Below are positions 55,060 to 64,000 of a stretch of DNA of 64,000 nt, one piece after another. Under the pieces are notes generated by a model, which saw nothing but the letters and a program-made list of their open reading frames with translations, was not told the origin of the DNA and searched no databases. How positions within the stretch are numbered: position 1 is the first letter of the stretch; each line of letters starts with the position of its first letter. The DNA comes from Glandiceps talaboti. Its lineage: Eukaryota > Hemichordata > Enteropneusta > Spengelidae. The stretch spans positions 21,373,135 through 21,437,134 of the forward strand of contig NC_135566.1 of assembly GCF_964340395.1 (NCBI RefSeq), in the 5' to 3' direction. Made by a program: the position numbers and the translations under genes.

Positions 55060-55170
55060 CCGTCAGATGGCCTCAGATCTGAAGACACCCGACGGACTCA
55101 AACCTGAAATAATACCATTGAGACTACTTCCCTGCCGTCGGGTGTATTCGGATCTGAAGCTATCTGACGG
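55060..55170. mobile_element. Foldback MITE
   Basis: CCGTCAGATGGCCTCAGATC...ACACCCGACGG and its near-complement CCGTCGGGTGT...GATCTGAAGCTATCTGACGG form 36-bp arms with about four mismatches. Confidence 0.8.
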
Positions 55171-55653
55171 TCAATATGACGCTACCTGAATCTGAATCTG
55201 ACGCTAACTTTAAATTCGTGCTCTACATACCTCTACACTGAGAAAGACTCTGTTTTCAGGGGTTTCGTACGTGCCAACCTTATTTTGTGTTTCCCTTGGA
55301 TCTGCACTCTGCATTGGCTGGACAAACACGAGAAAAAAAGGAGACCGAGGCAGGGTATTTAAGTGATTCAAACTCACCAGAAAACAATTTTTTTTCCTTG
55401 GCCTTAAAATAGGTTTACAATGAGCGCGGAGTTCACAAACAGGTGATATATTTATCATCGTTTCAATTTCGTGAAATATGGACTTATCATTTCCAAATTT
55501 CACACACTAATGCGCAGATGAATAAAGAGAAATTGTGTCTTTTTAGATTTTCGATTAGAAGTTTAGGAAGTATTATATTGACCTCGAACCGTCTCCTTTT
55601 TACTGTGTTCTTTTTCATTGATAATGACATAGTCCCCGCTATGATTGGACCGG

Positions 55654-57008
55654 TTTTAAGGAATTATCACTACTCTGATCATGCAACAACACTTGTGAAC
55701 CTAAATCAAACAGATTTAGATATGTTGTGTCTGCTTGCTGGACATGGAACATGCCTACAACAATAAAGGATGGGTCGGGTATGGGGGATTGTATCACAAC
55801 GAAAATGGATATGCACATGTATGTCATAGAACACTGTCCTAATACAAACTTTGAATGAGATCTGTTCAAGCATGTCTGAGTTATGGCTTTGGACATGGAA
55901 AATTCACAAACAAAATGGCTGCCAGGCGGCCATATTGGATCGTATCACAACAACAATGAATATGCACATGTATATCATAGGACACTGTCCTAATGCCAAC
56001 TTTGAATGAGATCAGTTCAAGCATGTCTGAGTTATGGCTTTGGACATGGAAAATTCACAAACAAAATGGCTGCCAGGCAGCCATATGGGATCGTATCACA
56101 ACAACAATCAATATGCACATGTATGTCATAGAACACTGTCCTAATACCAACATTGAATGAGATCTGTTCAAGCATGTCTGAGTTATGGCTTTGGACATAG
56201 AAAAAATGAAAACAAAATGGCTGCCAGGCGGCCATATTGGATTGTATCACAACAACAATGAATATGCACATGTATGTCATAGGACACTGTCCTAATACCA
56301 ACTTTGAATGAGATCTGTTCAAGCATGTCTGAGTTACGGCTTTGGACATGGAAAATTCGCAAACAAAATGGTTGCCAGGCAGCCATATTGGATTGTATCA
56401 CGATGAAAATGGATATGCACATGTATGTCATAGAACACTGTCCTAATGCCAACTTTGAATGAGATCTGTTCAAGCATGTCTGAGTTATGGCTTTGGACAT
56501 GGAAAATTCACAAACAAAATGGCTGCTCGGCGACCATATTGGATTGTATCATGGCAACAATGAATATGCACATGTATGTCATAGAACACTGTCCTATTAC
56601 CAATTTTGAATGAGATCTGTTCAAGCATGTCTGAGTTATGGCTTTAGACAGGGAAAATTCACAAACAAAATGGCTGCTCGGTGGCCATATTGGATTGTAT
56701 CAAGGCAACAAGGAATATGCACATGTATGTCATAGAACACTGTCCTAATACCAATTTTGAATGAGATCTGTTCAAGCATGTCTGAGTTATGGCTTTAGAC
56801 AGGGAAAATTTGCAAACAAAATGGCTGCTCGGCGGCCATATTGGATCGTATCATGAAACAAATTGTATGCCATTGTATGTTGCCCCTGTACCAAGTTTGA
56901 AAAAAATCGGTCCAGGCATCTCCAAGAATGGCTGCGGACGGACGCACGGACAGACGGAACCCAATCCATAAGTCCCCGTCCCGGACTTCGTCCGGCGGGG
57001 ACTAACAA
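55654..57008 (+). mobile_element. Helitron/HINE-like element built of about 151-bp units
   Basis: A conserved left segment (TTTTAAGGAATTATCACTAC through AAAGGATGGGTCGGGTATGG), shared with the 62.84-kb copy, is followed by about seven units of roughly 151 bp (GAGATCTGTTCAAGCATGTC, TGAGTTATGGCTTTGGACAT, CACATGTATGTCATAGAACA). It ends in a GACGGACGCACGGACAGACGG tract and a strong hairpin, then CTAACAAAC. Tandem units between conserved flanks, a 3' hairpin and a CTRR-like end resemble Helentron-associated or 'pearl'-type elements. The minus-strand frames starting MSKAITQTCLNRSHSK are repeat artefacts. Confidence 0.7.
56971..57003. repeat. 3' terminal hairpin of the Helitron-like element
   Basis: Outer stem AGTCCCCG/CGGGGACT (8 bp), inner stem CCGGAC/GTCCGG (6 bp), TTC loop. 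CTAACAA follows, as expected of a Helitron-type 3' end. Confidence 0.85.
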
Positions 57009-57009
57009 A

Positions 57010-58172
57010 CTACCGCTGTTCTGTTTGTTGCAAGGCTTGTACATAATCATTTATCTAGCTCTGTATCTCAGGATATAAATACACTCTCACATATTTATCA
57101 AGTGTAATAATCTATAATTTATACCCAAATCATGTGTGTGGTCAAAATATGGAAAATAGACCAAGCCTCGCCTAGCCTACAAAGAAAATTTCGCAACAAT
57201 GTATCAATAATGGTGACCTATACATTGACCTCTATATAATTAGTGTACAGTGAGGGTGCGCCACTCAACAAAATCTTGACAATTTTCCCGTAGGGGATCA
57301 CAAAAGCCGAGTGAAGTCGAGGATGGCAAGCTTTCCTGTGCTGAGAATAGGGGGCGTGGCAGGCATTTCAACAACATTTTTGAAAACTAACTTTCATTGG
57401 GACTTGACGAATCACAGATATAGAGCTAAATTTCTTGCATAAATCATGAAATTCCTTTCGGAAGGCATTCAGTTTAAATCTGGGGTACTACTTACGGTAA
57501 AAACATTAACATGTAATAAACTAGGAAGGGGTTTAGGAAACCTGTATCTTTAAATGCAACTTTTTCATGAGTCCTACCATGAGCTACATTGGAACACTTC
57601 TAGAATTATAATCACTCACATGTGAAACACTTCAGAACAGTTTCACATTTCAGGAGACCTCCATTTCATATCCTAAGTCGGGACAATTTTAGACCTCAAA
57701 TTAAACCTGTTGAGGCTTTTTGATCTTGAAATGCCTCCAACATCATGCTACACACTTTAGGAATGGACATTCTGCAGAAAGATCCCTGTCTAATTGACTA
57801 GATCCCAACAGTGCCCTCCATGATATCATACCACAACCAAAAGTATGAATTCAATATATGACAAGTGACACATGTCAAAGGTTGTAATTTAGTTATAACA
57901 TAAATACTGCTTTATCTTCTCTATACACTGTAGAGTGGAGGGTTTGGCAATGTCCATAAGTGTTCTCAGTTGTCAACAAGTACAAAACTTAAAGAGGAAA
58001 TCATGCAAAATTCCTTCAACTATTCATGATTTTGAAAGGGTTCACTTCAAAAACCTGGAGATCTCATTACCCACAGTAACCTTTACCTTGACCCTTGCAG
58101 AAAATTTGTTTGGAGAGAGAATCTCTTCTACAAAACATTGTCAAAAGCACACAACCAAAGAGAAAATTCAGT
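57010..58172. other. No gene seen; probable TRMT2A 3' flank
   Basis: AT-rich, non-repetitive sequence between the Helitron-like element and the TRMT2A stop. The nearest part (about 57.9-58.17 kb) could be 3'UTR. I see no clear AATAAA on the minus strand here. Confidence 0.5.
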
Positions 58173-58682
58173 TCAATCTCCTGCAACTGCATCAGTTGTA
58201 TTGTCACCAGTACTACTGTCTAGGGTTTCAACAGTTTGGCCAACATCAGTTTTACTGTCACCAGTACTACCATCTAGGGTTTCACCAGTTTGGCCAACAT
58301 CAGTGTCTCCTCGATCTGAATTCTCAGCTTTTCCACTCACTGTGGATGTTGTTGGCGTGGTTAATGTTGGACTAGAACTTCTCCTTTGTCTCTGTGGTCT
58401 TTCTCTTTCAAACAGAATAATCAGCTCACACAGTTTGGTGTGAGGAAACAGGTCTACTGGTACAGCATTGGTTGGTTTAAATGGTTCTCCCTTCATCCTG
58501 TTAGATGGTGGTCTACATAGACTACAGGAATAAAACTTTAAGTTAGGATGGTTGATACTTAGCATTGCACTGTAAACACACACACACACACACACGCACG
58601 CACACACAGACACACAGACACACACACACACGCACACACAGACACACAGACACACACACACACACAGACACACACACACACA

Positions 58683-58739
<57 letters not shown>

Positions 58740-61700
58740 ATAAACTGGATTAACATAATGACAGTCCAAGAAAATGAACTGAAACCTATCAACGTCTTAA
58801 TAATATTTCTGCAAAACTTAATATTTGCCATTGTCACATTACCGGCCAACTCTGACTGATTGACCAATTATTTAGGTGACCATTTTTCTACAAGAAATAG
58901 GGGTTACGTGGGTCTAAAATAACCTGTTAGCTACACAGATAAGAATTGATGTCATGGGTATGACTGACTTACTCTATAAAATTGGCTTCAGCTGATCGTG
59001 GACTACAGGAAACATACACAAGTCTATTCAGAAAAGGACATCCTCTTATAGCTCGGATTACTTTGGGATCTGTGAATAACAACACCAATAGCAATATTAT
59101 GTAAATCTTTATACAAATCTTTTTTTGTTTGTTTTTCCTGTTAGTTGTACAGCACGTTGTGATTATTTTTATTATAATCTACTTTATAAGAAATAAAGAT
59201 TAAGCTTCCCTACACCAGATTTCAGATACCCACTTGACTGCATATATTAAAAGGATTCTATACACCAGGTTTCAGATACCCACTTGACTGCATATATTAA
59301 AAGGATTCTATACACCAGATATCAGATACCCACTTGACTGCATTTATTAAAAGGATTCTATACACCAGATATCAGATACCCACTTGACTGCATATATTAA
59401 AAGGATTCTATACACCAGATATCAAATACCCACTTGACTGCATTTATTAAAAGGATTCTATACACCAGATATCAGATACCCACTTGACTGCATATATTAA
59501 AAGGATTCTATACACCAGATATCAAATACCCACTTGACTGCATTTATTAAAAGGATTCTATACACCAGGTTTCAGATACCCACTTGACTGCATATATTAA
59601 AAGGATTCTATACACCAGGTTTCAGATACCCACTTGACTGCATATATTAAAAGGATTCTATACACCAGATATCAGATACCCACTTGACTGCATTTATTAA
59701 AAGGATTCTATACACCAGATATCAGATACCCACTTGACTGCATATATTAAAAGGATTCTATACACCAGATATCAAATACCCACTTGACTGCATTTATTAA
59801 AAGGATTCTATACACCAGATATCAGATACCCACTTGACTGCATTTATTAAAAGGATTCTATACACCAGATTTCAGATACCCACTTGACTGCATATATTAA
59901 AAGGATTCTATACACCAGATATCAGATACCCACTTGACTGCATTTATTAAAAGGATTCTATACACCAGATTTCAGATACCCACTTGACTGCATTTATTAA
60001 AAGGATTCTATACACCAGATATCAGATACCCACTTGACTGCATTTATTAAAAGGATTCTATACACCAGATATCAGATACCCACTTGACTGCATTTATTAA
60101 AAGGATTCTATACACCAGATTTCAGATACCCACTTGACTGCATATATTAAAAGGATTCTATACACTAGATATCAGATACCCACTTGACTGCATTTATTAA
60201 AAGGATTCTATACACCAGATTTCAGATACCCACTTGACTGCATATATTAAAAGGATGCTATACACCAGGTTTCAGATACCCACTTGACTGTATTTATTAA
60301 AAGGATTCTATACACCAGGTTTCAGATACCCACTTGACTGCATTTATTAAAAGGATTCTATACACCAGATTTCAGATACCCACTTGACTACATTTATTAA
60401 AAGGATTCTATACACCAGGTTTCAGATACCCACTTGACTGCATATATTAAAAGGATTCTATACACCAGATATCAGATACCCACTTGACTGTATTTATTAA
60501 AAGGATTCTATACACCAGATATCAGATACCCACTCGACTGCATTTATTAAAAGGATTCTATACACCAGATTTCAGATACCCACTTGACTGCATATATTAA
60601 AAGGATTCTATACACCAGGTTTCAGATACCCACTTGACTGCATATATTAAAAGGATTCTATACACCAGGTTTCAGATACCCACTTGACTGCATTTATTAA
60701 AAGGATGCTATACACCAGATTTCAGATACTCACTTGACTGCATTTATAAAAAGGATTCTGCAACCAGATTTTAGATACCCACTTGACTGCATTTATTAAA
60801 AGGATTCTATACACCAGATTTCAGATACCCACTTGACTGCATATATTAAAAGGATTCTATACACCAGATATCACATACCCACTTGGCTGCCTTTATAAAT
60901 GGATTCTATATGCCAGATTTCAGATATCAGATACCCACTTTACTGCATTTATTAAAAGGATTCTATACACCAGGTTTCAGATACCCACTTGACTGCATTT
61001 ATTAAAAGGATTCTATACACCAGATTTCAGATACCCACTTGACTGCATATCTTAAAAGGATTCTATACACCAGATATCAGATACCCACTTGACTGCATAT
61101 ATTAAAAGGATTCTATACACCAGATATCACATACCCACTTGGCTGCCTTTATAAATGGATTCTATATGCAAGATTTCAGATACCCACTTGACTGCATATA
61201 TTAAAAGGATTCTATACCCCAGATTTCACATACCCACTTGGTTGCCTTTATAAATGGATTCTATATGCCAGATTTCAGATACCCACTTGACTACATTTAT
61301 AAAAGGATTCTATATACCAGATTTCAGATACCCACTTGACTACATTTATAAAAGGATTCTATACACCAGATTTCAGATACCCACTTGACTGCATTTATAA
61401 AAGGATTCTATACACCAGATTTCAGATACCCACTTGACTGCATATATTAAAAGGATTCTATACACCAGGTTTCAGATACCCACTTGACTGCATTTATAAA
61501 AGGATTCTATACACCAGATTTCAGATACCCACTTGACTGCATATATTAAAAGGATTCTATACACCAGGTTTCAGATACCCACTTGACTACATTTATTAAA
61601 AGGATGCTATACACCAGATATCAGATACCCACTTGACTGCATTTATAAAAGGATTCAATACACCAGATTTCAGATACCCACATGGCTTCATTTATTAAAA

Positions 61701-62784
61701 GGATTCTATATGCCAGATTTCAGATACCCACTTGGCTGCATTTATAAATGGATTCTATACACATTTCAGATACCCACATGACTGCATGTATAAAAGGATT
61801 CTATATGCCAGATTTCAGCTACCCACTGACTGCATTTATAAAAGGAGAGTCCTGACACGATACAATGGATTACAGAAATCAAGATTAAAATTGTTGTCAT
61901 GGATACCAACTGTATGGCTAAAAATGGAGCAGCAGTTTACAAAATTAATGTAATTCCCTTATAAGTATTATACACCATTGAACACAAAAAGTCGAATTAT
62001 TTCAATACCTAGAAAGGGATATTTCCAAAGCATAATGTAAATTAATCTTCCAAATGATGCCCCAAGTAGAATATGATGCATTTGACTGAACATTCTCAAT
62101 GGTTGCAATCAGCCACAGATATTATTCCCCAAATTTTTCTTTGTTCAGAAAATACAACTTACTGAGTACAGGGCACCTTGTGATTATGAGTTGAAAGACT
62201 TGTAATGGCAAAACTTATTTAGGTCCGACAAACATAATTACATGAAATTAGGAAAATAGTATACATTTTGAACTCATATTTTAACAACTGCAGAACAAAT
62301 CACATACATGTAGGTGTGCACTGTTATAACACAGAATTACCAGGGCATAAATTCCAACTTCTTGTTTAGTTTTAAAGGTGTTCAGCTTGGCTCCCATATA
62401 TTAAAGGTGCATGACAATTTTGAATCTGCAGCTCCATATCCTTGTAAAAATAGTTTAGACAAAACTAAAGATTATCGGTAGTAGAAGTACTACATACATA
62501 AACCAACCCTTGGTGGATCTAGTATACCAACTAACTAAAGAGTAGAAGTACTACATATGTAAACCAGCCCTTGGTGGATCTAGTATACCAACTAACTAAA
62601 GAGTAGAAGTACTACATATGTAAACCAGCCCTTGGTGGATCTAGTATACAAACTAACTAAAGAGTAGAAGTACTACATACATGTATGTAAACCAGCCCTT
62701 GGTGGATCTAGTATACCAACTAACTAAAGAGTAGAAGTACTACATACGTAAACCAGCCCTTGGTGGATCTAGTATACCAACTAA
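58173..62784 (-). CDS. TRMT2A: TRMT2A, tRNA (uracil-5-)-methyltransferase, last three coding exons (5' part outside window)
   Basis: Exons: 62784-62748 (37 nt), 59069-58973 (97 nt) and 58521-58173 (349 nt, TGA at 58173-58175). Phases 0/1, 1/2 and 2 join cleanly. The microexon gives [12 protein letters not shown] with the catalytic DPPR motif. The next gives [21 protein letters not shown], with the nucleophile Cys in YVSCSPRS (usually SCNP; here Ser replaces Asn). The last starts [17 protein letters not shown] and [20 protein letters not shown], then a divergent Ser/Thr-rich tail. Family role: forms m5U54 in the T-loop of cytosolic tRNA using SAM. The tail includes an 18-residue repeat ([18 protein letters not shown]) about 2.3 times, from a 54-bp coding duplication. 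Upstream exons lie beyond the window edge. Confidence 0.95.
58574..58738. repeat. (AC)n microsatellite
   Basis: About 165 bp of AC with interspersed AGAC and GCAC, in a TRMT2A intron. Cys-Val frames across it are artefacts. Confidence 0.98.
59205..61850. repeat. 50-bp minisatellite, about 53 copies
   Basis: The unit has TTCAGATACCCACTTGACTG then CATTTATTAAAAGGATTCTA and TACACCAGAT. Two dimorphisms recur: CATATATT/CATTTATT and GATATCAG/GGTTTCAG. Copies decay toward the high-coordinate end, where units near 60880-61850 carry deletions and ATAAATGG. It lies in the TRMT2A intron and is not similar to the flanking exons. Confidence 0.96.
61855..62480. other. TRMT2A intron, no feature seen
   Basis: About 620 bp of plain AT-rich sequence between the 50-bp array and the microexon array. 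Confidence 0.6.
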
Positions 62785-62815
62785 CTAAAGAGTAGAAGTA
62801 CTACATATGTAAACA
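62481..62815. repeat. 60-bp array of a complete microexon with its splice sites
   Basis: Five full copies plus a truncated sixth. Each contains, on the minus strand, acceptor CTACTCTTTAG, the 37-nt TRMT2A exon and the donor region. Donors differ: GTATGT in copies 1 and 5, ATATGT in copies 2 and 3, ATACAT in copy 4 (numbered by coordinate). Confidence 0.92.
62748..62784 (-). CDS. TRMT2A: TRMT2A 37-nt microexon (best copy of an array)
   Basis: Acceptor CTACTCTTTAG, 37 nt encoding [12 protein letters not shown] plus one base, donor GTATGT (complement at 62742-62747). It is phase 0 in and phase 1 out; the leftover C plus AT of the next exon gives His, completing DPPRAGLH. This copy alone keeps both the Ala codon and an aligned GT donor. 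The copy at 62499-62535 has a GT donor but an Ala-to-Val change and a different last base. Confidence 0.85.
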
Positions 62816-62843
62816 AGTCATTGAGAATGACTATGATTGTTTT

Positions 62844-64000
62844 TTAAGGAATTATCACTACTCTGATCACACAACAACACTTGTGAACCTAAATCAAACA
62901 GACTTAGATATGTTGTGTCTGCTTGTTGGACATGGAACATGCCTACAACAATAAAGGATGGGTCGGGTATGGGGGATCGTATCATGAAGAAAATGGATAT
63001 GCACATGGATGTCATAGAACACTGTCCTAATACAAACTTTGAATGAGATCTGTTCAAGCATGTCTGAGTTATGTCTTTGGACAAGGAAAAATCGCAAACA
63101 AAATGGCTGCCAGGCAGGCATATTGGATCGTATCACAACAACAATGAATATGCACATGTATGTCATAGAACACTGTCCCAATAACAACTTTGAATGAGAT
63201 CTGTTCAAGCATGTCTGAGTTATGGCTTTGGACATGGAAAATTCACAAACAAAATGGCTGCTAGGCGGCCATATCGGATCGTATCATGACAAGAAATGGA
63301 TATGCACATGTATGTCATAGAACACTGTCCTAATACCAACTTTGAATGAGATCTGTTCAAGCATGTCTGAGTTATGGCTTTGGACATGGAAAATTCGCAA
63401 ACAAAATGGCTGCTCGGCGGCCATATCGGATCGTATCATGACAACAAATGGATATGCACATGTATGTCATAGAACACTGTCCTAATACCAACTTTGAATG
63501 AGATCTGTTCAAGCATGTCTGAGTTATGGCTTTGGACATAGAAAAATCGCAAACAAAATGGCTGCCAGGCGGCCATATTGGATCGTATCACAACAACAAT
63601 GAATATGCACATGTATGTCATAAAACACTGTCCTAATACCAACTTTGAATGAGATCTGTTCAAGCATGTCTGAGTTATGGCTTTGGACATGGAAAATTCG
63701 CAAACAAAATGGCTGCCAGGTGGCCATATTGGATCGTATCACGATGAAAATGGATATGCACATGTATGTCATACAACACTGTCCTAATACCAACTTTGAA
63801 TGAGATCTGTTCAAGCATGTCTGAGTTATGGCTTTGGACATGGAAAATTCGCAAACAAAATGGCTGCCAGGTGGCCATATTGGATTGTATCACGATGAAA
63901 ATGGATATGCACATGTATGTCATACAACACTGTCCTAATACCAACTTTGAATCAGATCTGTTCAAGCATGTCTGAGTTATGGCTTTGGACATGGAAAATT
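62844..64000 (+). mobile_element. Second full-length Helitron/HINE-like copy, cut by window edge
   Basis: Same left segment (TTAAGGAATTATCACTACTC, GGATGGGTCGGGTATGGGGG) as the 55.65-kb copy, followed by at least seven units of about 151 bp. The right end is outside the window. The sequence just upstream differs from that of the other copy, which helps define the left boundary. Confidence 0.75.

Noticed and set aside
55639-57050. Family of minus-strand 85-113-codon frames starting MSKAITQTCLNRSHSK
   Set aside because: The same frame recurs in every 151-bp unit of the Helitron-like repeat, with varying breaks. This is repeat translation, not a gene family.
58543-58867. Cys-Val and His-Thr repeat frames
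   Set aside because: Translation of an (AC)n microsatellite.

Overview
The window is animal nuclear DNA: spliced genes with GT-AG introns, AATAAA signals, and very heavy loads of tandem and dispersed repeats. The FKBP6 and TRMT2A orthologues, and above all minisatellites whose unit spans an exon-intron junction, point to a marine invertebrate chordate, most likely an amphioxus. Junction-spanning arrays called 'mirages' were, as I remember, described at an amphioxus alcohol dehydrogenase locus. The species call is inference. No database search was possible. One assembly gap of 100 N lies at 8901-9000.

Layout. (1) About 0-31.1 kb, minus strand: one gene whose product joins an N-terminal region, an RRM, an F-box and leucine-rich repeats. 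Its coding exons run from 30708-31085 through 12213-12310, 11369-11452, 10861-10945, 8620-8773, 8108-8203, 6199-6312 and 4358-4455 to a possible last exon at 5-88. All phases agree. Its 18.4-kb intron splits the RRM and holds a BEN-domain gene (18.8-21.8 kb, minus, with an in-frame TAG inside the BEN domain), a decayed intron-bearing Tc1-like transposase (24.7-27.1 kb, plus), and a small gene (28.06-28.45 kb, minus). That small gene has a complete replication-dependent-histone promoter and 3' stem-loop but encodes an unknown acidic, lysine-free 91-residue protein. (2) 32.6-32.9 kb: a compact head-to-head interval. (3) 32.9-54.3 kb, plus: a 12-coding-exon FKBP6 (inactive FKBP domain plus TPR co-chaperone). 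Its introns carry a LINE tail, Crypton-like fragments, a hAT-like element and three large arrays. (4) 55.65-57.0 kb: a Helitron/HINE-like element built from about 151-bp units. (5) 58.2-62.8 kb, minus: the last three coding exons of TRMT2A, including a 37-nt microexon that is itself tandemly multiplied. (6) 62.84 kb to the end: a second copy of the Helitron-like element, cut by the window edge.

The most notable pattern is that at least five arrays in three different genes are amplified splice junctions: two F-box-gene donors, the FKBP6 exon 8 donor, the FKBP6 exon 11 acceptor and the whole TRMT2A microexon. A two-copy early stage sits at a sixth junction. The arrays place dozens of splice-site-like sequences next to the genuine sites. 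The second standout is the histone-type gene for a non-histone-like protein.
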